Origin: Planctomycetota bacterium
Lineage (GTDB): Bacteria; Planctomycetota; Phycisphaerae; Phycisphaerales; UBA1924
Reading direction: 5' to 3'
Assembly: GCA_018968885.1 (NCBI GenBank)
Contig: JAGWZK010000010.1
Span: forward strand, 1 to 64,000
Length of the DNA stretch: 64,000 nt
In this document: one piece after another, positions 52,901 through 61,425 of the stretch
Layout of the letters: each line of letters opens with the position of its first letter
Numbering within the stretch: position 1 is the stretch's first letter
Notes under the pieces: generated by a model
The model's database searches: none
What the model saw: only the letters and a program-made list of their open reading frames with translations
What the model was told of the DNA's origin: nothing
Made by a program: the position numbers and the translations under genes

Positions 52901-53632
52901 CTACGCATGCACCACTGTCCCCACGCTCTCACCCCGCACCACCCGCGCGATATTCCCCGGCTTCTTGAAATCAAAGACCAGCACGGGCAGCTTGTGCTCC
53001 TGGCACATCGCCAGAGCTGTCATATCCATCACTCGCAGGTTCTTGGAAAGGGCTTCGGCGAATGACAAACTCTCATAGCGCGTCGCCGAGGGGTCTTTCT
53101 TGGGGTCTGCGGTGTACACACCATCGACCTTGGTTCCCTTCATCAGGATCTCGCACTCGAGTTCAATCGCGCGAAGCGAAGCGCAGGTATCGGTCGTGAA
53201 GAACGGGTTTCCCGTTCCCGCCGCCAGAATAACCACCCGCCCCTTTTCCATGTGCCGCAGCGCGCGGCCGCGAATGAAGGGCTCAGCCACTGCCTTGATC
53301 TCAATCGCCGACATCACGCGGCAGGGCACACCCAGCCCCACCAGCGTCTCTTTCAACGCCAGCGCGTTGATCACGGTGCCGAGCATGCCCATCTGGTCCG
53401 CCGTCGCCTGATGAATGTGCCCCGACTCCGCCAGAGTCGCGCCACGGATGATGTTGCCACCACCCACCACGATCGCCACCTGCGTGCCGCTGGAAAGGGC
53501 CTGCTTGATCTCATTGCCGATGAGCGTCAGTTCAGAGGGGTCAAGGCCAAACGTGCCACTCTTGGCAAAGGCCTCACCAGAGAGTTTCAGCAGAACGCGC
53601 TTGTACTTCGGACCAACTTGTGTGCCCGCCAT
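52901..53632 (-). CDS. pyrH: UMP kinase
   Basis: 243 residues. It phosphorylates UMP to UDP. KRVLLKLSGEAFA, VAIVVGGGNIIRG, RVVILAAGTGNPFFTTDTCASLRA and the C-terminal segment are those of PyrH. GGAGG with short spacing precedes the ATG, in contrast to frr upstream. frr-pyrH is a frequent bacterial pair; tsf and rpsB are not present here. Confidence 0.96.
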   Translation of the reverse strand: MAGTQVGPKYKRVLLKLSGEAFAKSGTFGLDPSELTLIGNEIKQALSSGTQVAIVVGGGNIIRGATLAESGHIHQATADQMGMLGTVINALALKETLVGLGVPCRVMSAIEIKAVAEPFIRGRALRHMEKGRVVILAAGTGNPFFTTDTCASLRAIELECEILMKGTKVDGVYTADPKKDPSATRYESLSFAEALSKNLRVMDMTALAMCQEHKLPVLVFDFKKPGNIARVVRGESVGTVVHA

Positions 53633-53692
53633 GAGGACCTCCGTGCCCGCCCGTTGTGAAACACTCTTGAATTCAACGCCACCACAGCGGAC

Positions 53693-54253
53693 TCAGACCG
53701 TCTGCACTTCCTTGCTCTTGGCTTCCACCAGCTTGTCCACTTCATCCTCAAACTTCTTGATGAGTTCCTGAATCTCTTCCTTCAGCTGTTTGACCTCATC
53801 TTCGGGGAGGGTCTTGGCAAGTCCATCCGCGTGCTTATTGGCATCGCGGCGGACGTTGCGGATCGCCACCTTAGACTCTTCACCGAGCTTCTTGCAGCGT
53901 GCAGCCATCTGAGCGCGACGATCAGCCGAAAGTGGTGGCACATTCAGACGGATCTGCTTCACTTCGACCATCGGGTTCAGGCCCAGCCCGCTCTGCTCGA
54001 TCGCAGTCTTGATCGCTGCGACCGCGCCCTGATCAAAAGGTTTGATGAGGAGCTGCGTCGGCTCCGGCACGCTGATCGCGGCAAGATTCTTCAGATCCTG
54101 CATCGAGCCGTAGTAATCAACCTTGACAAACTCCACCATCGCCGGCGTGGCACGCCCGGTGCGGATACCCCTCAATTCGCTCTTGAGGTAATCGGTGGAT
54201 TTCTGCATCGCCTCTTCGGCTTCCAGGAGAATCATGTCAGGGTCGGTGCTCAT
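53693..54253 (-). CDS. frr: Ribosome recycling factor
   Basis: 186 residues, normal length. It splits post-termination ribosomes together with EF-G. MQKSTDYLKSELRGIRTGRATPAMVEFVKVDYYGS, LKNLAAISVPEPTQLLIKPFD, NVPPLSADRRAQM and NVRRDANKHAD are the family segments. It starts leaderless-like, with TATACT six bases before the ATG, and is followed by pyrH. Confidence 0.97.
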   Translation of the reverse strand: MSTDPDMILLEAEEAMQKSTDYLKSELRGIRTGRATPAMVEFVKVDYYGSMQDLKNLAAISVPEPTQLLIKPFDQGAVAAIKTAIEQSGLGLNPMVEVKQIRLNVPPLSADRRAQMAARCKKLGEESKVAIRNVRRDANKHADGLAKTLPEDEVKQLKEEIQELIKKFEDEVDKLVEAKSKEVQTV

Positions 54254-54259
54254 GCCGCG

Positions 54260-54265
54260 AGTATA
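54260..54265 (-). promoter_or_regulatory. Leaderless -10 element of frr (TATACT)
   Basis: On the minus strand TATACT is followed by six bases and the frr ATG, with no Shine-Dalgarno. This is the best-matching hexamer of the leaderless set, and the next gene pyrH has a Shine-Dalgarno. Confidence 0.6.
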
Positions 54266-54283
54266 TGGCGGGAAGGGGCATTT

Positions 54284-55591
54284 TCACGCTTGGCTGTCGC
54301 CAACGACATTCTGTGCCGGGGCATGCGGTCCGGGCCGCAGGCCAGCCCACGTCCAAACGATGCCGCTGAGAAGCATGGTGAAGGAAACGACCAGAAAACC
54401 CATGTTCATGTCGCCTTTGGTTGCATCGGTGATGGCACCGATCACCGGCGGGCTGATGGCATCGCCCAGGGCGTGGATCATGAAGATCGAAAGGGCGTAG
54501 GCGGTCATGCGAAGTTCGGGTGCCACGACGTTGGCGATGGTGGCATTGGAGGGGCCAGTGTTGATGAACATGAAGAAGATAGTGAGGCCGATCAACCACC
54601 AGGCATATGGGAACGGCACGTACAGGACACCGATCATCAAAGGAAACGCAATCAGCATCGACACGCCCGAGACCAGCATGTATGACCCGGCAAAGCGCTT
54701 TTTGAGGCGATCCGCCAGCCACGACCCCGCCGCGATGGCGAGAATGCCCCCCACCACTGTGATCGCGCCAAAGAGGAAATTCACTTCCTTCAAATCACCC
54801 GCCTTGCGAAAATCACTGACATATCGGGGAATCCAGAAACTCATCCCTCCCATGGCAAACGTCATCAGCGTCATGCCGATGACGCAGAAGAGATACTCGC
54901 GATTGGAAAGCAGCATCTTGTACCTCGCCCACGAGAATCGCTGAGGGGCTTTCTTTTGACCTTGGGTAGGCAACACGCGCGGCGGATCCTTCTTAAAAAA
55001 CGCCCACGCCCCCAGAATCAAACCCGGTGGCACCGCGGCATAGAACGCCGTCCGCCATCCCCAATGCGAACTGATCCAGCCGCCGAGCAGATACCCGAGG
55101 GCGGACCCCACGGGAATCGCCAAATAGAACATGCTCATCGCCTTGCCGCGGCGGGATTCGGGGAAGATGTCGGCGATGATGGTGGGTGCGACGGGGCCGT
55201 ATCCACCCTCACCGATTCCCACCAGCATCCGCATCACCAGCATCACCCCGAAGACCGTGGCCAAACCCGAACCGCCAGTGGCCAATGACCACAACATCAC
55301 CCCCACCGCCACCACGCCCCAGCGTCGCCACGAATCCGCCATCGCCCCCAGCAAGGGCGCGGCGATCATGTACGAAACCAGAAAAGCCGTGGCCAGCAAA
55401 CCCATCTTGCCATGGGCGTGAGGGTCGTTGGGGAGCAAGTCTTTGCTGATCAGTGGTTCGACGGCGGCAAGAACATACCTATCTATGTAGTTGAGGAGGT
55501 TGATGCCCAGGAGCAGGCAGAGAGATGGCCAAGCGTCGCCATGGAGCGGGACAAGAGGGGTCTTTTCAGGTTGGAGAACGGGTCCGGTCAA
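54284..55591 (-). CDS. MFS transporter (spinster/UhpT-like)
   Basis: 435 residues with about twelve membrane helices. INLLNYIDRYVLAAV is typical of spinster-like members, and RRGKAMSMFYLAIPVGSALGYLLGGW is an MFS motif. The substrate is not clear. The start is a TTG at 55591 with a TACAGT seven bases upstream; later starts would cut into helix 1. It ends 30 bp before frr and may have its own promoter. Confidence 0.85.
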   Translation of the reverse strand: MTGPVLQPEKTPLVPLHGDAWPSLCLLLGINLLNYIDRYVLAAVEPLISKDLLPNDPHAHGKMGLLATAFLVSYMIAAPLLGAMADSWRRWGVVAVGVMLWSLATGGSGLATVFGVMLVMRMLVGIGEGGYGPVAPTIIADIFPESRRGKAMSMFYLAIPVGSALGYLLGGWISSHWGWRTAFYAAVPPGLILGAWAFFKKDPPRVLPTQGQKKAPQRFSWARYKMLLSNREYLFCVIGMTLMTFAMGGMSFWIPRYVSDFRKAGDLKEVNFLFGAITVVGGILAIAAGSWLADRLKKRFAGSYMLVSGVSMLIAFPLMIGVLYVPFPYAWWLIGLTIFFMFINTGPSNATIANVVAPELRMTAYALSIFMIHALGDAISPPVIGAITDATKGDMNMGFLVVSFTMLLSGIVWTWAGLRPGPHAPAQNVVGDSQA

Positions 55592-55719
55592 GGCGAGAAC
55601 TGTACATCAAGAAGGCCTTGCTTGACCGCGACTTCTCTATGAATTCACTCGGTGGCGGCGAGTGTGTCGATACTTGGCAGCATTCAAGGGTGATACGCGT
55701 CCAAATCAAGGAAACCGAA

Positions 55720-56293
55720 ATGAGCTTTCTCACTCAACTCTGGCTCCCCATCCTCCTCTCTGGCGTCGGGGTCTGGATCGCCAGCGCGGTGTGCTGGATG
55801 GCCATTGGCCACCATAAGAAAGATCGCGATGCCATTCCCGCCGGACGCGAGCAGGAGTTCATGGACTCCATCACCAAGCTCGGCATCGGCCCCGGCAATT
55901 ACGGCTTCCCCGATTTCTGCCAGTACGACAACCTGCCGCGCAAGGAGCGCATGGAAAAGCTGAAGGCCTTGTACGACAGGCGCCCCTACGGCATCCTCCG
56001 CGTCTGGGGCGAAATGAACATGGGTGTGAACATGTTTCTCACCTTTCTCTTCTTCCTCGTCACCAGCGCGATCATCGCGTATCTGGGATGGGCAGTCATG
56101 CCTGCGGGGCACCGCGTTTGCCAAAGTCTTTCAGGTGGTTGGGACCGCCGCTATTCTGGCGTATTGCTTTGCGAGCTTTCCCAACGATGTGTGGTTTCAG
56201 ACTAAACGCCGCGCGATGGTGATGAACCTGATCGATGGAATCATGTACGGCCTGATCACCGGCACCATCTTCGCATGGCTGTGGCCGAGGTGA
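55720..56293 (+). pseudogene. Conserved small membrane protein gene with a frameshift
   Basis: The first frame (55720 to about 56105) gives an N-terminal helix (LWLPILLSGVGVWIASAVCWMAI), a soluble middle (GPGNYGFPDF...) and a second helix. At a run of four G (56106-56109) the frame breaks. With three G the reading would continue as PAGTAFAKVFQVVGTAAILAY and end near TIFAWLWPR at 56291-56293, which is the normal C-terminus of this conserved family. The unshifted frame ends at 56205 in unrelated sequence. It is either a real lesion or a sequencing indel. AAGGA precedes the ATG. Function unknown. Confidence 0.75.
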
Positions 56294-56343
56294 TCGTCGA
56301 CGGCGCATCATTCGAAGGGTAACTCCTCCGCACTACCTCGCCC

Positions 56344-56349
56344 TACCCT
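56344..56349 (+). promoter_or_regulatory. Putative leaderless -10 element of trpB (TACCCT)
   Basis: TACCCT, six bases, then the trpB ATG at 56356; no Shine-Dalgarno. If correct, it supports the long N-terminal form of the protein. Confidence 0.4.
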
Positions 56350-56355
56350 TTCCCC

Positions 56356-57969
56356 ATGAGCGCGGCAGGCACGCCACAACCCAATTCTCCTCAAGCGTCA
56401 GGTCCCGATTCCGGCGCCGTTTCCGGATCTCAATCTCACGCCCCCACCGCACCCGCCAACCAGCCCCCTCGCGGCAACCCTCTGCAATCACAACAGCCCA
56501 ACTCCAACCAGCCCAACCACAACCAACAGCGCCGCCCTGGTCCATCCTCTGGTGGCCCCAATTACGGTCCCGGAAACGGCCCCTCCAATGGTCCCGGCCC
56601 CGGCCCCAATGGTGCCCGCCGCGATGGGGGTCGCGACGATCGTCGAGATGACCGCAGACCTGGCCCACCCACCATGGAAGCCGCGCGCTCCCGCCGCAGC
56701 GACCCGCGCGATCTGATCCCCGCCAAGCCCAAGCCACCCAAACTCTCCGATGTCCCCGATGCCAACGGGCGGTTCGGAAAGTTTGGTGGTCGCTACGTCC
56801 CGGAAACTCTCTACTCGGCACTCGACCAACTCCGCGCCACGTATGACGAAGTCTCCAGCGACCCGCGTTTCTGGGATGATCTTTCCGATCTTCTCCGCTC
56901 CTTCGTCGGTCGCTCGACTCCCCTCTATCCCGCACAACGCCTCACCGCCTTTGCCCGCTCGCGCAGCCAGACTGGCGAAGCCGCGACGATCTGGCTCAAG
57001 CGCGAAGACCTGGCTCACACCGGCGCACACAAAATCAATAACACCCTTGGTCAGGCACTCCTCACCCGCCGCATGGGTAAGAAACGCATCATCGCTGAGA
57101 CCGGTGCCGGTCAGCATGGCGTGGCCAGCGCCACCGCTGCTGCACATTTCGGCTTCGAGTGCGATGTCTACATGGGTGCTGAAGATGTCCGCCGCCAGAA
57201 ACTCAACGTGACTCGCATGAAACTCCTCGGCGCTCGCGTCATCGAGGTCGAGTCCGGCTCCAAAACCCTCAAAGATGCCACCAACGAAGCCATGCGCGAC
57301 TGGATGGGGAGCGTCGAACACACGCACTACATCATCGGTTCCGTCGTTGGCCCTGATCCCTTTCCCCGCATTGTCCGCGATTTCCAATCCATCATCGGCC
57401 GCGAGACCAAGTCGCAGTGTCTGCGCCTCTTGAACGGCCTTCCCGCGGCGGTCGTCGCCTGTGTCGGTGGCGGCTCCAACGCCGCGGGGATCTTCTACGA
57501 CTTTGTCGATGACACGAACGTCCAATTGATCGGTGTCGAGGCAGGTGGTCGGGGCAATGTCCCCGGTGGTCACGCCGCATCCCTCTCGGCCGGTTCACCT
57601 GGCGTGCTGCACGGCTCACTCTCCTACGTCCTGCAGGATCAATTTGGTCAGACCGCGGATGTTCATTCCTGCTCTGCGGGTCTGGATTACCCCGGCGTCG
57701 GTCCTGAGCACTCTTACTGGAAAGATGCGGGCCGCGTCCGCTACACCGCCGTCACCGATGATCAGGCCCTCGACGCCTTCACCCTCTTGGCCAGCACCGA
57801 GGGGATCATCCCTGCCCTGGAAACCAGCCACGCTCTTGCCGAGGCGGTCGAACTGGCTCAAAAGCTCCCCAAAGACAAGCACATCGTCGTGTGCCTCTCC
57901 GGTCGTGGCGACAAAGACGTCGATGAGGCCTCACGCCTGCTTGCCTTGCGAAGTAACAAATCCCGCTGA
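56356..57969 (+). CDS. trpB: Tryptophan synthase beta chain with disordered N-terminal extension
   Basis: 537 residues against the usual ~400. The first ~105 residues are Pro/Asn/Gly/Ser-rich with a short [14 protein letters not shown] stretch. The enzyme part begins at about residue 133 ([18 protein letters not shown]). PLP lysine is in HTGAHKINN, with [27 protein letters not shown] and CVGGGSNA following; all are intact. It joins indole and serine to tryptophan. No trpA is adjacent. An ATG at 56671 would give a protein of nearly normal length; the TACCCT hexamer before 56356 speaks for the long form. Confidence 0.93.
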   Translation: MSAAGTPQPNSPQASGPDSGAVSGSQSHAPTAPANQPPRGNPLQSQQPNSNQPNHNQQRRPGPSSGGPNYGPGNGPSNGPGPGPNGARRDGGRDDRRDDRRPGPPTMEAARSRRSDPRDLIPAKPKPPKLSDVPDANGRFGKFGGRYVPETLYSALDQLRATYDEVSSDPRFWDDLSDLLRSFVGRSTPLYPAQRLTAFARSRSQTGEAATIWLKREDLAHTGAHKINNTLGQALLTRRMGKKRIIAETGAGQHGVASATAAAHFGFECDVYMGAEDVRRQKLNVTRMKLLGARVIEVESGSKTLKDATNEAMRDWMGSVEHTHYIIGSVVGPDPFPRIVRDFQSIIGRETKSQCLRLLNGLPAAVVACVGGGSNAAGIFYDFVDDTNVQLIGVEAGGRGNVPGGHAASLSAGSPGVLHGSLSYVLQDQFGQTADVHSCSAGLDYPGVGPEHSYWKDAGRVRYTAVTDDQALDAFTLLASTEGIIPALETSHALAEAVELAQKLPKDKHIVVCLSGRGDKDVDEASRLLALRSNKSR

Positions 57970-58029
57970 CCTCTATCCGATTCTCTCCTGACCGCGAACC
58001 TCACGGCGAGTGCAATCGAACACCGATAT

Positions 58030-58060
58030 GGGAACAGGGAGTTTTTTCTCCCTCAGTCCC
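58030..58060 (+). promoter_or_regulatory. Hairpin before the HEAT-like gene
   Basis: AGGGAG (58036-58041), a T6 loop, and CTCCCT (58048-58053), with outer GGGA/TCCC, end two bases before the ATG at 58063. The AGGGAG arm is the only Shine-Dalgarno-like sequence, so it would be hidden in the stem. Confidence 0.45.
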
Positions 58061-58062
58061 AA

Positions 58063-60138
58063 ATGCCCAAATCGGAGAGAGCATTGATCGTCGGCACTTC
58101 CATTCCGCACCTTTCGCGCCGCCACCCGGTGTGGCCCTCCGCCCTACTGCTGTTGGTCGCGGCACATTCTGCCCTTGCCCAACCTGCCACTCCCGCGCCC
58201 GCACATTTCACCAGCTCAAACGCGACCGATATCGACGATGCCGACCGCCGCTTCCTCGACATCATCAACGACAATGCCGCTGCAGCGCAGACTCGCGTGC
58301 AGGCCGCCCGCGCGTTGCTCAACGACAACTCCTCTTCGGCTGCACGGGCGCTCGTGTGCCAGTTACTGCAGACCGACATCCTCTACAACATTCAGCCGCT
58401 CCTGACCGCCGCCGATTCACTCACACTCATCCCTGAGGATCTGGCATTGTGCCTTGCTTCCTGCGCTGACAAGAATCAGATCCTGGCTCCCCAGATCGCT
58501 CGCGTCCTTGCCCGCTGTGAGGGTCGCAACACGCTTCCCTGGCTCGTCAGCCATACTGCAGCCGATGCCAACGAACTCACCCGCGCTGCCGCACGCCAAT
58601 CGCTCCTTGCTCTCGCTGGCCCTTCTGCACCCGATCCTGACGATCACGCCTCTTGGACTGATTGGCTCAACCGTGCTCAAGCCCTCACCGAAGCGCAATG
58701 GCTCTCGCTTCGCCTTCGCACAATGGCGAACCAACACGCCAAGGTTTCTCAGGTGCTTTCCTCCACCGCCGCCGATCTCACCGCTGCACGCCGCCGCCTC
58801 TATCTCGCGCTCAATCCTGCCGAACGTGCTCCACTTCTCTCTGAATGGCTGACCCAATCCAATCCCTCCGGCCGAGGCGTCGCTCTTGAGCTCATGCTTC
58901 GCGAACTTGCGGCGGGCACGTCCATCGACGCTTCTCTTGCCCAAGGCGTTTTTCCTCTGCTTCGTAGCGACAATCCCTCCGAACGAGCCGATGCCGCACG
59001 CGTCCTGGCCCGCCTCTCACCTCCCGATGCTGGTTCGGCCCTCGCCGCCCAGCTCTCGCGCGAAACCGAATCCGCGCCCATTGATGCCATCCTCTCAGCC
59101 CTCGTCGCCTGGCCATCGCACGTCACGGATGCCGAACTCGAGCACTGGATCGAATGGTCAAACCCGCCTCACCCCGCGGCTCTTGAAATCGCTCTCGGCA
59201 AAATGCGTCGGGGTGAGATCAACAGCGACAGTCTCCGTTCTGTGGTCCTCTCCGCAGCTCGCGAACGCCTGCAATCCGGCCCAACTCCCGCCTCTTGCCA
59301 GCTCCTCTGTCAGTATGGCACCGATGCCGACCGCGCGCTCGTCAGCGAACTTCTTCAGGATTCCCGCCCCGCCATCCGCTACGCCGCGGCTGAATCCCTC
59401 GTACCCGAACCGCAATACGTCATCCCCATCGCAGTTGCCGCGTCCAATGATCCCGCGCTCATCACCCTCGCCGCGCGGGCCTTCGTGCTTCACGCCCCCA
59501 CGCTCGACAGCTTCAAACTTCTCTTTGCCATGCCCGGAGAGGCCCAACAGCGCATCTTCCTCCTTTCCTTCCTCGCCAGCGTCATGCCCGCCGATCAGGT
59601 GCAATCCGCCATCACCATCATCGGCCCTGATCCCTCGCTCCTGGATCGCCTCCTCTCCACGCTCGAGAATCCCAATCGCATCCTCTCCGAATCCCAGGAC
59701 GACACGCAAGCCACAGCCATCGCAAAAGGCCTCCTCACTCTCGCCCAAGCCCGTCTCGAACTCGGCAAGCCCGATGCCGCCCTCTCCGCTCTCCAATCTC
59801 TCCCCTCTCTCGATATCTACGCCGACCCCGCCATCACCACGCGCACCTTTCTCGCCTGCTGGCTCGCCCTCGCTCGCATCGATGATGCCCGCGCCATGAA
59901 GGCCGATGCCGACGCCTGGCTTGATGCCCTCACCGTCATCAAGGGTCAGCCACGCGACGAACGTCAGCGCACCTTCGATGCCTTCTCCATTGACTTTGGT
60001 CCCACCCTCACCACCGATCAGCGCGCCCGCTTCGAAGCCCTGCAGTCTCGCCTGAACGCCCAAAGCCCACCTCTCGACACGACTTCCGCAGCCCCTGGAA
60101 ACGACACCACGCGCGACGCTTCTCCCGCGCCGCGCTGA
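58063..60138 (+). CDS. Exported HEAT-like repeat protein
   Basis: 691 residues. A signal peptide (SALLLLVAAHSALAQ) is followed by HEAT/Armadillo-type helix pairs with repeated A-R-x-L-A and DxDxxVRxxA-like spacing (RVQAARALLNDN, ERADAARVLARLSPPDAGSAL, RPAIRYAAAESLV). A more Ser/Leu-rich helical region follows, ending in a Ser/Thr/Pro tail. It probably binds proteins in the periplasm. No enzyme motif is visible, and it does not clearly belong with trpB upstream. Confidence 0.65.
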   Translation: MPKSERALIVGTSIPHLSRRHPVWPSALLLLVAAHSALAQPATPAPAHFTSSNATDIDDADRRFLDIINDNAAAAQTRVQAARALLNDNSSSAARALVCQLLQTDILYNIQPLLTAADSLTLIPEDLALCLASCADKNQILAPQIARVLARCEGRNTLPWLVSHTAADANELTRAAARQSLLALAGPSAPDPDDHASWTDWLNRAQALTEAQWLSLRLRTMANQHAKVSQVLSSTAADLTAARRRLYLALNPAERAPLLSEWLTQSNPSGRGVALELMLRELAAGTSIDASLAQGVFPLLRSDNPSERADAARVLARLSPPDAGSALAAQLSRETESAPIDAILSALVAWPSHVTDAELEHWIEWSNPPHPAALEIALGKMRRGEINSDSLRSVVLSAARERLQSGPTPASCQLLCQYGTDADRALVSELLQDSRPAIRYAAAESLVPEPQYVIPIAVAASNDPALITLAARAFVLHAPTLDSFKLLFAMPGEAQQRIFLLSFLASVMPADQVQSAITIIGPDPSLLDRLLSTLENPNRILSESQDDTQATAIAKGLLTLAQARLELGKPDAALSALQSLPSLDIYADPAITTRTFLACWLALARIDDARAMKADADAWLDALTVIKGQPRDERQRTFDAFSIDFGPTLTTDQRARFEALQSRLNAQSPPLDTTSAAPGNDTTRDASPAPR

Positions 60139-60154
60139 TCAAGTTTCCGCTTAT

Positions 60155-61033
60155 TCACTTGGCACGCAGCCAGCGGCCAACCGTCTGCGATAACCCGGTC
60201 TTGGGCTTGGCTGTCTCCAGCCGTGGCAACGCATCCAGTGCCGCGCCCGCTGTCGCGTATCCGCCGTACACCTTCAGCCCCACCGCGAAAAACTCATTCC
60301 ACGCCGGGTCAATCGTTTTGGCCTCGTGCTTATCCACCAACCGCTTCAACACCTCAGTCACCGGTACCGGCGGCACATCCGGCCTGAAACCCGTCATCAA
60401 CCGATAGCCGATCGCCACCATCGACAGCACTTCCGCCCGCACCAACACCTCAAACGTCTCATCCCCACCACTCAAGCGCCGATCCAATCCATACATCTCA
60501 ATCAACGTCTTGCCGTGCCGATCCACCAGAATTTGATCCATCTCCAGCGTCCCGTGCGCCTGCTTGCGCGAGTGCGCATGATCCGCGGCAGTCAACAACT
60601 GCCTCAGCGTGCGGTGCGCCTCCACCGCGATCATTCGCCCGCCCTTCATCGACAGCAGCGACCCCAGCGTCGTCAGCCCCTCCGCATGTCCACGGTGAGG
60701 CGTGACAATGCAACCCCGCCCCTTCTCATCAATCGCATACTGCGAGATCGACTGCACATGCGGATGATCGACCTCAGCCAGATCCTTCACCAATCCCAAA
60801 AACCGCCTGTGAACGCTCACGCTCGCCTTCAGCGGGAAGCGATACACCACATGGCTCGTTAGGTCGCGCTCGTGCAACGCCAAGTACCTGCTCGCCGATC
60901 GCGCTGATTCCAACCGCCTCACAAATCGATACGGCCCGAAACGTCCGATATCCGCTGTCGCCAGTCGAGATAGAAACGGCGCGCTTTCCGCTCTCGTTTC
61001 CTCTCCACTTACATTGTCGCGGCTGTCGTCCAT
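60155..61033 (-). CDS. Protein-kinase-fold protein lacking catalytic motifs
   Basis: 292 residues. FGPYRFVRRLESARSASRYLALHE resembles the kinase glycine-rich lobe, and the middle has a KxxxHPHVQS-like helix. At the catalytic loop HRDLKPxNIL is replaced by HGTLEMDQIL (around residues 160-169), and DFG by MYG (180-182). This points to a pseudokinase. The start is set at the ATG at 61033, in line with GGGGAA upstream; a longer frame begins at 61078. It ends 17 bp from the convergent HEAT-like gene. Confidence 0.55.
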   Translation of the reverse strand: MDDSRDNVSGEETRAESAPFLSRLATADIGRFGPYRFVRRLESARSASRYLALHERDLTSHVVYRFPLKASVSVHRRFLGLVKDLAEVDHPHVQSISQYAIDEKGRGCIVTPHRGHAEGLTTLGSLLSMKGGRMIAVEAHRTLRQLLTAADHAHSRKQAHGTLEMDQILVDRHGKTLIEMYGLDRRLSGGDETFEVLVRAEVLSMVAIGYRLMTGFRPDVPPVPVTEVLKRLVDKHEAKTIDPAWNEFFAVGLKVYGGYATAGAALDALPRLETAKPKTGLSQTVGRWLRAK

Positions 61034-61425
61034 GCTTCCCCATGAGTTCCAATGGTGGCCAACCAATCCCGATTCCACCGATCGCCCTTGCGACCCAGTA
61101 CATCACCCGCAAACACCGTTCCGGGCACGCCTTGTCTCTCGCGACTATTCCTATTGATACTCCCCAACCCAACTCCCGTCACCCTGATCAATCCCAACCA
61201 CCCCAAGGCATGGCCAACTTGAAGTGTGAAGTATACTTCACACAACCCCTCCGGTTCCCGAATCGTTGGGTCCGAGAGCCCATTCCTCCACCCGCGCGCC
61301 TTCTGCGGTGGACAACCTGTCGGACACCAAACACCCTCCACCGTCCCCAATCCCCGTCCCTCCCCTTTCCTTCCTCTGTTTGACCCCCCAAAATACCCTT
61401 CGCGATCACCTCGGAGAATCCATCC
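61034..61425. other. Divergent intergenic region between pseudokinase and hppD
   Basis: It holds the 18-bp palindrome at 61225-61242 and a pyrimidine-rich stretch from 61310 to 61400. The long minus-strand open frame that overlaps this region and hppD is a shadow. Confidence 0.5.
61225..61242. promoter_or_regulatory. Perfect 18-bp palindrome, probable operator of hppD
   Basis: TGTGAAGTATACTTCACA is a perfect inverted repeat in the only gap in front of hppD, 184 bp before the ATG. The arms TGTGAA-N6-TTCACA resemble the TyrR/PhhR box (TGTAAA-N6-TTTACA); TyrR-type regulators control aromatic amino acid genes. The spacing is eight inside TGTGA/TCACA, not the six of CRP. The identity of the regulator is inference. 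Confidence 0.6.

Noticed and set aside
61225-61242. CRP binding site
   Set aside because: TGTGA and TCACA are separated by eight bases, not six, and no CRP-type context is visible.
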